In this document: positions 1-6,869 of the stretch, in pieces | Layout of the letters: each line of letters starts with the position of its first letter | Numbering within the stretch: the first letter of the stretch is position 1 | Assembly (NCBI GenBank): GCA_016928295.1 | Contig: JAFGLA010000070.1 | Span: 1 to 43,266, forward strand | Length of the DNA: 43,266 nucleotides | Direction of reading: 5' to 3' | Origin: Opitutales bacterium | GTDB lineage: Bacteria > Verrucomicrobiota > Verrucomicrobiia > Opitutales > Oceanipulchritudinaceae | Translations under genes and position numbers: made by a program | Notes under the pieces: model-generated | Told to the model about the DNA's origin: nothing | What the model saw: only the letters and a program-made list of their open reading frames with translations | Database searches by the model: none

Positions 1-36
1 GCGAGGCTATCGGATTTCATCGTTTTCGTGCCTCAA

Positions 37-346
37 TCAGCCGCCTTTTCCTCCTTTCAGACCGTTCCACTCCGGCGTGACAAGGGTGGCGAACTGCATC
101 AGGAGCTGACGACCGAGCTTCCGGCCCGCGTCGGACAACCGCCGCCGCTGCTGCTTGGCCGTATAGCGGAGCCTCTTGCCGTTGGCATGGATATCGAGTT
201 GCTCCCGGAGGACTTTGTTTGGGCGCTACGCTGTTGTCGTCGCTAAAGCTCCTCGGAACCTCAAGGAGGTATTCGATGACAAACTGCTACTTACGGCTCA
301 TCCAGCCCGCCAGCATCGTCAGAAAGAGTAGGATTTGGGGTTTCAA
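37..346 (-). pseudogene. Decayed fragment of an integrase/transposase (DDE type, N-terminal part)
   Basis: Read on the minus strand, the pieces match the N-terminus of the common DDE integrase-type transposases. A hydrophobic start followed by LAGWMSRK comes first, then an in-frame TAG at 289-287, then QFVIEYLLE. About 37 extra bases disrupt the frame near 225-262. The reading resumes in another frame as VLREQLDIHANGKRLRY, continues through a basic KQQRRRLSDAGRKLGRQLL helix, and ends LMQFATLVTPEW before a TGA at 39-37. The intact family continues for roughly 250 more residues with the catalytic DDE core, which is missing here. The family match is recalled from the motif order, not from a search. 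It is a relic with no expected activity, left of an otherwise intact unknown gene. Confidence 0.7.
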
Positions 347-448
347 GCCGGATACGGTAAGCAGGCACAACTCATTGGCAAGCAATCACGAATCCAGTTT
401 TCAGCACCCTCCATCCCATATCCTCGGTCCGCAAATTGTCATACGCTC

Positions 449-1225
449 CTAGTCGATGAACGTTGTCAGCGCCGAGCGCCACCATTCGTAGTATTCGCGC
501 TCAAGCTGATCTATGGGCGGCATCGGGTAGTAGAGCATTTCCTCGCCGTCTCCGACAAAGAAGCCGTTCTTGATCGTGCGGTACAGGACTTCGCCGGAAA
601 GGGCGCGGTCCACCTGCTTGGTCGTCTTGTCGGTCTTGGTGAGAAGCTCGCGCAGACAGTCGCGCAAGTGGCCGATGTTGCGGTAAGGCAGGTCGCCGAT
701 GTCGGTCGCTTCGGGGTCCTTGGCCAGTTTTTCAAGCGATAGCTCGCTGAACACTATCTTGGGGACGGAAATGGAATTGGCGGGGTTAGTAATCTGCTTG
801 CAGAACTCGTGCGGGGCGAGGTTGGACACAACTCGCGGTGTCATCGGGCAGAACTCCTGATACATGTGCAGGGACTTGCTCATGTCGGGCAGGCATTCGG
901 ACTTGTCCAGCCCGAGGACTCGCCCGTCGTCGGTCACAAGGTAGAGCTTCTTCAAGGCTTCGAGCGGCACGCGCTCCAATACCCTGTAAACGCTCAGGTA
1001 AACAGACCTCTTGAGGCGCCCGTCAGGGTGCGGCACCGTGCGCTGTTCCATAACATCCCAGGAAATGCCTTCGCTCGGGAAGCCCGGGTCCACTTCAAAG
1101 AAAATCGCCTGCCCTCGGGAGCGTTTCTTGGTTCCCACAGCGTAGTAGTTGCCGAACTCTTCGGGCGGAAGCTGGGAAGCGATGAGAGATTCGGGAATCA
1201 GGGACAAATACAGATATTTTTCCAT
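449..1225 (-). CDS. Conserved-looking hypothetical protein (258 aa)
   Basis: I do not recognise this family. The protein starts MEKYLYLSLIPESL and has no signal peptide or membrane segment. It looks like a soluble globular protein with mixed charge. Features seen are an early GNYYAVGTKKRSRGQAIFFEVD stretch in two parts (residues about 24-46), a HPDGRLKRSVYLSVYRVLE strand-helix region near the middle, and an aromatic tail EREYYEWWRSAL. The open frame continues upstream to 1564, but that part overlaps the GH27 gene and has poor composition. The ATG at 1225 was therefore chosen. No SD motif precedes it; instead a TATAAT lies four bases upstream of the ATG. Function is unknown. Confidence 0.6.
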   Translation of the reverse strand: MEKYLYLSLIPESLIASQLPPEEFGNYYAVGTKKRSRGQAIFFEVDPGFPSEGISWDVMEQRTVPHPDGRLKRSVYLSVYRVLERVPLEALKKLYLVTDDGRVLGLDKSECLPDMSKSLHMYQEFCPMTPRVVSNLAPHEFCKQITNPANSISVPKIVFSELSLEKLAKDPEATDIGDLPYRNIGHLRDCLRELLTKTDKTTKQVDRALSGEVLYRTIKNGFFVGDGEEMLYYPMPPIDQLEREYYEWWRSALTTFID

Positions 1226-1229
1226 AATT

Positions 1230-1258
1230 ATTATACCACGTTGATGTTGGCTGCAAGA
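1230..1258 (-). promoter_or_regulatory. Possible promoter abutting the start codon (leaderless start?)
   Basis: A perfect TATAAT (complement of 1230-1235) stands four bases before the ATG at 1225. The -35 side is weak: TTGCAG at 15 bp spacing or TCTTGC at 17 bp. If used, transcription would begin at or within the start codon. Confidence 0.3.
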
Positions 1259-1404
1259 AACGGGAAGGCACGTGCCTGCCCGCGTTATAAAATACACCAT
1301 ACATATATCGGCATGAGCGGCGATTTGCAAACAATCGTGAACGCGGCCAAGACAACGTTTTCGTTTGAAACAGCCGCGAAGACGAGGTTGACCGAAACGT
1401 CTTC

Positions 1405-3015
1405 CTATTTTGCCGGAATCAGCCGTACAAGAACCACGCCGTGCGCTGGGACACTTGTCTCGAAGCTGCTTTTGAAGCGGCCCAAGTCCTTCTGCCTCCA
1501 CAGGTCGCGAACAGTGAACTCCGCGCCACCGTCCGGCGTGGCCAAGGTTCCCCAAGGCCCCCACTTGACGCCGACAACGGCTTCGGACTCGCCGCGGTTG
1601 AAAAGGCCAACCGCGTACGAGCCGTCTTCGAGAGTCTTGGCGTAAACGGACTTGCCGTCCGTATTGGAAATCTGCGTAGCCTGACGGCCAAGCGTATCCT
1701 GATTTATGGCAATGACCTCGTCGTTGGTCAGCAGGCTCAATGTAAACTCGTCAAGACTGGCCAGATCGCAACCAAGGAGCAGCGGCGCGGACAAGAGGCA
1801 CCAGAGGCTCATGTGCGTGTACTGCTCGTTGGGCGTAAGACGCGTTGGGTGCAGGTTCGGCCCCCAGCCCACCATGCCAAGAACGAGCATGTCCGGGTCG
1901 CTCCAGTGCCCGGGGCCTGTGTACGCGGCCCAGCGGTCCTGCGCGAAACCGATGCGGCTGACGCTCTCCCAAGTGTCCACGATGTCGCCGGTGGTGCGCC
2001 AGTTGTTGGCAAGTTTCACGTAATCCGGGGCCTTGTCGTAGATGCCGGTGTTTGAAAGGCTGTACACTACGTCGCGCCCTGTTTCGCGCAGGGCCTCGGC
2101 CATCTCCTTCACATGGGGGATGTCGTTGGGGAACCAGTCGTATTTAAGGTAGTCAACGCCCCACTCGGCCCACTGCCTTGAGTCCTGCCTGGCAAATGAA
2201 AACTTGCCAAAGTGCCAGTTGGTCCACGTGGGCTTCCCTTCCGGCGGGCTTCCGACCCCCCTGCCATAGCGGTAATTTTCGTCGTGGTCGCCTTGTTTTA
2301 TCCACTCGTAGCTGCCGTCCTCATTGTCGGCAGATCCGCCTACGTAACCGGCGTAGGTGCCGTGCCAGGGGCTGGAGTAGATGCCGAACTTGAGGCCCAG
2401 CCCGTGAAGCTCGTCCCCGAGCGCCTTCATGTCGGGAAACTTGGAATTAGGCTGTATCGCGGTGTATTCACCTCCGCGCGGTCCCTGCCAGCCGTCGTCG
2501 ATATTGATGAACGTCCAGCCGTGGTCGCGCAGCCCCTTCTCCACCATTGCACGGGCGGAACTGAGCACCTTTTCCTGACTCACGGCGTCGCCCCAGCAAT
2601 TCCAACTGCTCCAGCCCATCGGCGGAGTCAGCGCGATCTTGTCGCCAACGACGATCTTGAATGCCTTCTCGCTGCTGCCGAGCTTGTTGCTGGCACGCAG
2701 CGTTACCTGATACTCTCCGGCATTCTTGATGCTGCCGCTGATGTGCCCCGTAGCAGCATCGACACTCAGCCCTTCGGGCAGGTTCTCTACCTCAAAGCTA
2801 ATGGGGCGCTCCCCCGTTGCAGGGATGCTGTATATAAAGGGAGCATCGGGACGAACGCCGAATACGGAAGGGCCGTTCACCCTAGGTGTGGGCGGAGCTG
2901 ACGGAGTAAGGATTACTGCAAGCTCGCTGTCCGCCGCTTGCGTCGCAAGGACTGTATTTCCGCAAAGTGCAAGCAGGGGCAGGAACAAAAGGGGCGTGAA
3001 ATTACGAATGTTCAT
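1405..3015 (-). CDS. Secreted alpha-galactosidase, glycoside hydrolase family 27
   Basis: This enzyme should hydrolyse terminal alpha-galactosyl residues outside the cytoplasm. A signal peptide covers residues 1-28 (basic start, FLPLLALCG core, cleavage near ATQAA). Residues about 43-123 form an Ig-like/putative-Ig (He_PIG type) module typical of these enzymes: FGVRPDAPF, then PEGLSVDAATGHISG. The GH27 barrel begins at LTPPMGWSSWNCWG (129-142), followed by NIDDGWQG. The expected nucleophile is D293 in YLKYDWF and the acid/base is D344 in WRTTGDI. GHWSDPDML (369-377) is another family signature. An insertion rich in Gly/Asp/Tyr (about 220-265) sits between barrel strands. The C-terminal beta domain is present, so the protein appears complete at 536 aa. 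There is no SD before the ATG. Substrate within the alpha-galactosides cannot be told from sequence. Confidence 0.93.
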   Translation of the reverse strand: MNIRNFTPLLFLPLLALCGNTVLATQAADSELAVILTPSAPPTPRVNGPSVFGVRPDAPFIYSIPATGERPISFEVENLPEGLSVDAATGHISGSIKNAGEYQVTLRASNKLGSSEKAFKIVVGDKIALTPPMGWSSWNCWGDAVSQEKVLSSARAMVEKGLRDHGWTFINIDDGWQGPRGGEYTAIQPNSKFPDMKALGDELHGLGLKFGIYSSPWHGTYAGYVGGSADNEDGSYEWIKQGDHDENYRYGRGVGSPPEGKPTWTNWHFGKFSFARQDSRQWAEWGVDYLKYDWFPNDIPHVKEMAEALRETGRDVVYSLSNTGIYDKAPDYVKLANNWRTTGDIVDTWESVSRIGFAQDRWAAYTGPGHWSDPDMLVLGMVGWGPNLHPTRLTPNEQYTHMSLWCLLSAPLLLGCDLASLDEFTLSLLTNDEVIAINQDTLGRQATQISNTDGKSVYAKTLEDGSYAVGLFNRGESEAVVGVKWGPWGTLATPDGGAEFTVRDLWRQKDLGRFKSSFETSVPAHGVVLVRLIPAK

Positions 3016-3132
3016 CGGGGTTCAAGGGGTTGAGGCAACGAGATTACGCCAAGAGCAAAGCGCCCGGCCTTGCATCTATAAGTAAGCCTGCAACCCCCGG
3101 ATGCAATGACAAGAGCCGCTCGCACAATAGAA

Positions 3133-3747
3133 CTAGCCTCCCAAACGCTCAAGCATCGCTTCGAGCGTGTCGGGCGTGACGGCAAGTATCTCATGTCTTT
3201 CAAACTGCTTCATCACAGCGGGGTCGAAACCTGTCAGGTAGGGCACGACCAGCACCACGGCGTCCACCTCGGGGTTGGCCCGCAGCAGAAGCCCCTGCCC
3301 CAGTGCGAGAGCGTAGTGCTGACGCACGTTGTGGCGGCATTCCACCACGATGCGGCGCGGCCCGTCCGCAGAGGCTCTTTCGATTACAAAGTCAACGCGA
3401 AGCCCCGACACAAGGGCCAGCCGTTCGCAGCGCGCCCCCTTTGCCAGTGCAAAGCGGGCGATGACGGCGGCGATGTCCTCCTCGAAGTCGATGGACAGTG
3501 TCTTCTTGGTCATGTATTCGCGGGCGCGGCGCATGGCGGCCTCTAGGTCCAGAGTCTCGTCGCGCACTATCTGGGAGAAGCCCTTCAGCTCCGCCTCGAT
3601 GCAAAGAGTCACATACGGGCTGAACTTCAGCCCCAGAGCCTCGGCGCGCGCCTTTGCCCTCTGCTCAAGAGTGGGGTTCATGGACACACCCACAGTGCGA
3701 TGCCTCTGCCCTGCCGCATTTTCCTGAATCTCGTCCTGCTCTGCCAT
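3133..3747 (-). CDS. RHH DNA-binding domain fused to a PD-(D/E)XK nuclease-like domain
   Basis: The 204-residue protein appears to have two parts. Residues 17-56 look like a ribbon-helix-helix domain: strand TVGVSMN, helix LEQRAKARAEALGL, then FSPYVTLCIEAEL. Residues about 85-175 resemble a PD-(D/E)XK nuclease core. An acidic helix carries E89/E90, a strand carries D119 (RVDFVI), the next strand carries E136-x-R138 (VVECR, with Arg in the usual Lys place), and the helix HYALALGQGLLL has the Q151 often seen in this superfamily. A final Rossmann-like strand is VDAVVLVVPY. A good SD (GGAGG, eight bases before ATG) fixes the start. It diverges from three small plus-strand genes. Domain calls rest on pattern only. 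The Arg substitution could mean altered or lost catalysis, and a role in defence, plasmid upkeep or regulation is open. Confidence 0.6.
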   Translation of the reverse strand: MAEQDEIQENAAGQRHRTVGVSMNPTLEQRAKARAEALGLKFSPYVTLCIEAELKGFSQIVRDETLDLEAAMRRAREYMTKKTLSIDFEEDIAAVIARFALAKGARCERLALVSGLRVDFVIERASADGPRRIVVECRHNVRQHYALALGQGLLLRANPEVDAVVLVVPYLTGFDPAVMKQFERHEILAVTPDTLEAMLERLGG

Positions 3748-3755
3748 ATGTCACG

Positions 3756-3760
3756 CCTCC
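3756..3760 (-). promoter_or_regulatory. Strong ribosome binding site for the RHH-nuclease gene
   Basis: GGAGG on the minus strand, eight bases before the ATG at 3747. It is notable because most genes of the window have no such site. Confidence 0.7.
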
Positions 3761-3841
3761 GTTTAAATCCAGATTGAAACAGCGCCGCGTTTTCCGCCTT
3801 CGCTTGCGCAAATCACTGATACGTCGCAGAACTTAAGGATA

Positions 3842-3855
3842 ATTATTAAAATAAT
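3842..3855. promoter_or_regulatory. AT-rich dyad in the divergent promoter region
   Basis: The 150-base gap between two divergent genes that each encode an RHH domain contains an AT-only dyad, ATTATT-AA-AATAAT, inside a longer A/T tract (about 3837-3872). Short half-sites of this kind are typical operators for RHH proteins, so autoregulation by one or both neighbours is plausible. The site is seen; the function is inferred. Confidence 0.4.
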
Positions 3856-3897
3856 CAATAATAATAATTTTGCTTGCGAAAACGTCGACACGGGTGA

Positions 3898-4146
3898 ATG
3901 CTTGTTCACATGAGATACAAATCAAGAAGCAACGCAAACGTGTCCGTCTCCATCTCTCTGCCCGAACACATGCAGGAGCAGCTCCGCCTTGCGGCAGAGG
4001 ATGACAACCGCTCGGTGTCGAATCTGGTTTCGTCCATCATCGGGGCGTATCTGATTCGCGAGGGTTACCTGAACGCGAACGCTAACGGCGAATACGTCCA
4101 CTCCGCCCCGCCGCGGCAGACGCGCCTGCGTCTTGTGGCGTGGTAG
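3898..4146 (+). CDS. Small ribbon-helix-helix protein
   Basis: This protein has 82 residues from the first ATG, or 78 from the ATG at 3910, which I cannot separate because neither has a clear SD. After a basic lead it shows NVSVSISLPEHMQEQL, then RLAAEDDNRSVSNLVSSIIGAYL. That is the strand-helix-helix pattern of Arc/MetJ/CopG-type regulators, including the RSVSNLVSSII second helix. The C-terminal tail (about residues 57-82) is polar and carries no recognisable toxin-binding segment. It is probably a dimeric DNA-binding regulator of the divergent region. It could be an antitoxin, but no toxin is recognisable next to it. Confidence 0.65.
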   Translation: MLVHMRYKSRSNANVSVSISLPEHMQEQLRLAAEDDNRSVSNLVSSIIGAYLIREGYLNANANGEYVHSAPPRQTRLRLVAW

Positions 4147-4177
4147 AGCGTGATTACTTGGGAAAACTAGGAATGGA

Positions 4178-4183
4178 AAGGAG
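4178..4183 (+). promoter_or_regulatory. Strong ribosome binding site
   Basis: AAGGAG six bases before the ATG at 4190. With the site at 3756-3760 it is one of only two textbook SD motifs found near gene starts in the window. Confidence 0.7.
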
Positions 4184-4189
4184 TATGCA

Positions 4190-4501
4190 ATGATCGAGAC
4201 AAGAGTTCTCAGGCAGGAGAGCCGCCGCGTTCGGAAAGACCCCATCCTGCGGGTCCAGACCAGCGGGCGCAGCGTGGAGTTTGTAATCGACACCGGGCAC
4301 GTCCTCTCAAGCGGTAAAACCTGGCTGGCGTTCGCGAAGCTGCCCTGCTCGAACGTCTACACCGCACAGACTCTGTGCGATAGTCTCGGAAGGCGCATCG
4401 GCGAGGCCGTGGCTTCGGCAAGGCGCGAGGCATATTTGAGCGGGTACCGCGCTGCCAGTCGCGGCGAGGCGCCTGTGCCACCCACACTGGGAGTACTTTA
4501 A
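4190..4501 (+). CDS. Hypothetical protein of the RHH cassette (103 aa)
   Basis: I recognise no family. The start is well supported by an AAGGAG site. The N-terminus is basic (ETRVLRQESRRVRKD), followed by a probable beta-rich part: ILRVQTSGRSVEFVIDTG, then TWLAFAKLP. After that comes a helical stretch, TLCDSLGRRIGEAVASARREAYLSGY. It has no signal peptide or membrane segment. It lies 43 bases after the small RHH gene and 16 bases before the HTH gene, all on the same strand, so the three are probably co-transcribed. Size and position would suit an accessory or mobile-element-derived protein. Confidence 0.55.
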   Translation: MIETRVLRQESRRVRKDPILRVQTSGRSVEFVIDTGHVLSSGKTWLAFAKLPCSNVYTAQTLCDSLGRRIGEAVASARREAYLSGYRAASRGEAPVPPTLGVL

Positions 4502-4517
4502 CACACGCACTTTTTGA

Positions 4518-4898
4518 ATGCCCATGAACGTCAACATAGACAAACACCCGACGCTCTCGCCAATCGACAGGCTTCTCCCTGCGGGCAAGGAATGGTTCAC
4601 AGCCAAGGAAGCAGCCTGCGTAATAGGGCGCAGCGCCCAGTACGTGCGAGACTGCTTTGACAACCAGAAGCTGATGGGGCACGCCATGAACGCGCGTGGC
4701 AAGTCGGGCAGCGAGCAGCGGCGCTCGTACCAGATTCCCCGCGCGGCCCTGCTGCTGTATCTTATGGAAACGGCGAACTACCAACCCGGGGACTACGCGG
4801 GAAGGGTCCGCGAGCTTCTGCGCGAGTTAAACGCAGCCGAAAAGCGGTCGATAGCTGAAAGCCTGCAAGCGGCGAGCGCCTCCGTATGGAATCGCTGA
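4518..4898 (+). CDS. Helix-turn-helix DNA-binding protein
   Basis: A 126-residue protein (122 if the ATG at 4530 is used). Residues 26-80 look like a MerR/excisionase-type winged HTH: EWFTAKEAACVIGRSAQYVR, then a basic loop NARGKSGSEQRRS, then YQIPRAALLLYLM. This is the same order as helix, turn, recognition helix and wing in the HTH_17-like families. The C-terminal part (GRVRELLRELNAAEKRSIAESL) is helical and may be a dimerisation segment. It is the third gene of the small plus-strand group and ends just before a bidirectional terminator. Excisionase-like architecture hints at a mobile-element origin, but no integrase is next to it. Confidence 0.65.
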   Translation: MPMNVNIDKHPTLSPIDRLLPAGKEWFTAKEAACVIGRSAQYVRDCFDNQKLMGHAMNARGKSGSEQRRSYQIPRAALLLYLMETANYQPGDYAGRVRELLRELNAAEKRSIAESLQAASASVWNR

Positions 4899-4924
4899 AC
4901 AAAACAAGCCCGCATGAAACGCAC

Positions 4925-4956
4925 AAAGCCCCGAGAGCGTATCGCCTCGGGGCTTT
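4925..4956. terminator. Bidirectional hairpin between the HTH gene and purC
   Basis: The arms AAAGCCCCGAG and CTCGGGGCTTT match perfectly (11 bp, extended to 12 by a flanking C-G pair) with a 10-base loop. The hairpin lies between two convergent genes. The stem ends in A3/T3 on each side, so it can act in both directions although no long U tract follows. Confidence 0.75.
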
Positions 4957-4980
4957 GCGTAAAACAAAGACTGCGCTCGC

Positions 4981-5901
4981 CTATTCTCCGATGAGCTGCC
5001 GCGCAGCCTCGAAATAGCGGGCCTTTGTCCCTTCGATAACGCGCTGGGGAAGCTCGGGGCCGGGGGGCGTCTTGTCCCATTCCAGCCCTTCGAGGTAGTC
5101 GCGCACGAACTGCTTGTCGTAGCTCGGCTGCGCTCCGCCCGGGTGGTATTCCTCCGAGGGCCAGAAGCGGGAACTGTCCGGCGTAAGGGCCTCGTCGATA
5201 AGGTAGAGCTTGCCCGCCTCGTCCAGACCGAACTCGAACTTGGTGTCCGCCACGATGATTCCGGCCTGAGCCGCGCGCTCCACACCCATAGCGTAAAGCT
5301 TCATGCTCGCATCGAGCACCTGCTTGTAAACGGACGGCGTAAGAAGCTGCTCGCACTCTTCGAGCGTCATCGGCTCGTCGTGGCCAGCCGTCGCCTTGCT
5401 CGTGGGCGTAAAGTAAGCGTGGGGCAGCTTGCCGCTTTCGACAAGACCTGCGGGCACGTCCTGACCGAAGAGCATGCCCGTTTCCCTGTATTCCTTCCAG
5501 CCACTGCCGGAAAGGTAGCCGCGCACAATGGCCTCCACGGGAAGGGGGCGCAGCTTCTTAACGAGCGTGCAGCGCGGGGCGAGCCAGGCGAACTCCCCAA
5601 GAATGGAGACGAGCCTTGCGTCGTGATTTTCGGGCAACTGGTTGGGCAGCCAAGAGGCTGTGCGATCGAACCAGTAGCGCGCAATCTGCGTGAGCAGTAT
5701 GCCCTTGCCCGGGACGCCGTTGGGCATCACCACGTCGAAGGCGCTTATGCGGTCGGTCGCCACGAGCAGGAGGTAATCCCCCACTTCGTAAATCTCCCTG
5801 ACCTTTCCGGAAGCGATTTTCCTGTATGGCAGCTCGGGCACCTGAAGAAGTGCCTCGGCTGGAATTATGGCCTCGATTTGACTTGCTGTAAGTGCTGGCA
5901 T
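4981..5901 (-). CDS. purC: SAICAR synthase (phosphoribosylaminoimidazole-succinocarboxamide synthase)
   Basis: This enzyme condenses CAIR with aspartate using ATP in de novo purine synthesis. The protein is 306 aa, the long form of the family. Visible signatures are GKVREIYEVGDYLLLVATDRISAFDVVMPNG in its parts (residues about 30-60), VEAIVRGYLSGSGWKEY, GIIVADTKFEFG and LIDEALTPDSSRFWP (the metal/ATP region), and SYDKQFVRDYLE. The ATG at 5901 was chosen because the family starts close to this point and because upstream residues are hydrophobic and unrelated. No SD is present. The gene stands alone; the other purine gene in the window, purM, is 27 kb away, so there is no pur operon here. Confidence 0.96.
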   Translation of the reverse strand: MPALTASQIEAIIPAEALLQVPELPYRKIASGKVREIYEVGDYLLLVATDRISAFDVVMPNGVPGKGILLTQIARYWFDRTASWLPNQLPENHDARLVSILGEFAWLAPRCTLVKKLRPLPVEAIVRGYLSGSGWKEYRETGMLFGQDVPAGLVESGKLPHAYFTPTSKATAGHDEPMTLEECEQLLTPSVYKQVLDASMKLYAMGVERAAQAGIIVADTKFEFGLDEAGKLYLIDEALTPDSSRFWPSEEYHPGGAQPSYDKQFVRDYLEGLEWDKTPPGPELPQRVIEGTKARYFEAARQLIGE

Positions 5902-6091
5902 GGTATCGACCGGCCATACTGAAGAGAGCACCGGCCCCTTGCAACTTAGAACAGCGTAAATTAGGTAAAATAGCCATTTCCCAAGCCCGAGCGAAGCGAA
6001 CAGAAGCACCGGATACAAAAAAAATCACAAAGCCGAACTATTCTGCTTGCACAGTGCGCCCAATTCACTAGTTTGGCCAACTTTCCGGCAT

Positions 6092-6169
6092 GTCCCGTTC
6101 GTCTAGCCCGGCCTAGGACACCAGGTTTTCATCCTGGCGACAGCGGTTCGAATCCGCTACGGGATGCCA
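6092..6169 (+). tRNA. tRNA-Glu (anticodon TTC)
   Basis: The acceptor stem GTCCCGT/ACGGGAT encloses a full cloverleaf. The anticodon stem CCAGG/CCTGG has the loop TTTTCAT, reading TTC, and the T arm contains GGTTCGAATCC. A discriminator G and an encoded CCA end the gene at 6169. A G-U pair closes the acceptor stem. Confidence 0.97.
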
Positions 6170-6187
6170 CTTTTAATAGTGGCATCC
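6162..6187 (+). repeat. Inverted repeat mirroring the 3' end of tRNA-Glu
   Basis: The last nine bases of the tRNA-Glu region, GGATGCCAC (6162-6170), are followed after eight A/T bases by their exact reverse complement GTGGCATCC (6179-6187). The resulting hairpin would use the acceptor 3' strand and CCA. It may act as a terminator or processing signal, or be a remnant of insertion at the tRNA end. Confidence 0.6.
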
Positions 6188-6536
6188 AAACAAGAATCAC
6201 CGCGTTCGGTGATAGGACAAGCCAAACAGCCCGCAGCAAAAGAGCAGGGCTTCGTATTTACCTTCAAACGGTTTATTTGGACAGCGCAGCAGTCCACGCA
6301 AACCGCACAGCGAAGGCCAAGAGCAATAAGCGCAATGACAGCCCTGCGCATAAAGCCAGGACACTCACGAGCAGCCCAGCTTGCATTCCAGTTGATTGCA
6401 CAGGCCTCCCCAATATGCGTAAAAACATCTCAGACGGAATTGCCAAATTCACCAAGCTCTGGAGAAAAAACAGCTTTCCTAACAAAAAAGAAAGCAATTC
6501 GGGCCAAAGCCATGTACTCTCGGCTTTGTTAAAAAA
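6188..6536. other. Non-coding gap between two tRNA genes
   Basis: No convincing gene lies here. Frames that are open in this stretch have no family features and no SD. A small imperfect stem with arms CAAAGCC/GGCTTTG (about 6505-6529) lies just downstream of tRNA-Phe on its strand. Confidence 0.5.
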
Positions 6537-6612
6537 TGGTGGCCAGACCCAGATTTGAACTGGGGACACAAGGATTTTCAATCCTCTGCTCTACCAACTG
6601 AGCTATCCGGCC
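6537..6612 (-). tRNA. tRNA-Phe (anticodon GAA)
   Basis: The minus strand reads acceptor GGCCGGA/TCTGGCC, D arm with GCTCAGTTGGTAGAGC, anticodon loop TTGAAAA (GAA) and T arm with GTTCAAATC. A discriminator A and an encoded CCA finish it. The gene is complete. Confidence 0.97.
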
Positions 6613-6634
6613 ATTGCCGTTTCGGCGAAAGCGC

Positions 6635-6664
6635 GATAAAGCCATTAAGGGCCGCTTTCGTCAA
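6635..6664 (-). promoter_or_regulatory. Possible promoter of tRNA-Phe
   Basis: On the minus strand TTGACG (6664-6659) and TTTATC (6640-6635) are 18 bp apart, about 22 bases before the tRNA-Phe 5' end. The -35 fits well and the -10 fits poorly. Confidence 0.35.
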
Positions 6665-6739
6665 CAAAAAGAATCACGCAAAAGGCATTTTTTATCACAG
6701 CTCCCCCTGCCCTTCGCACAACAGCCCGCCCTTACGCGC

Positions 6740-6794
6740 AATCGGGCGTCCAAAGGATGCATGGCAAGCCACGCCACCCCTCGAACGCCCGATT
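6740..6794. repeat. Inverted repeat downstream of the DUF3034 gene
   Basis: Perfect 10-bp arms AATCGGGCGT (6740-6749) and ACGCCCGATT (6785-6794) are separated by 35 bases. The repeat lies between the end of the DUF3034 gene and tRNA-Phe. It may be a terminator or a worn repeat; no U tract supports the first. Confidence 0.4.
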
Positions 6795-6869
6795 CTTTTA
6801 CATACTGCTTGTTTCCAACATAAACTCGCGAGGAACACATCTTGCCCCCATCAAGACTCCAAATGCGCC

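Noticed and set aside
3898-4501. Classical toxin-antitoxin pair (small RHH protein plus the next gene)
   Set aside because: The 103-residue neighbour shows no RelE, MazF, PIN or other toxin pattern, and the spacing of 43 bases is not tight. Kept only as an open possibility.
6073-6558. Open frame spanning tRNA-Glu and the following gap
   Set aside because: It runs through the tRNA gene and has no protein-like pattern.
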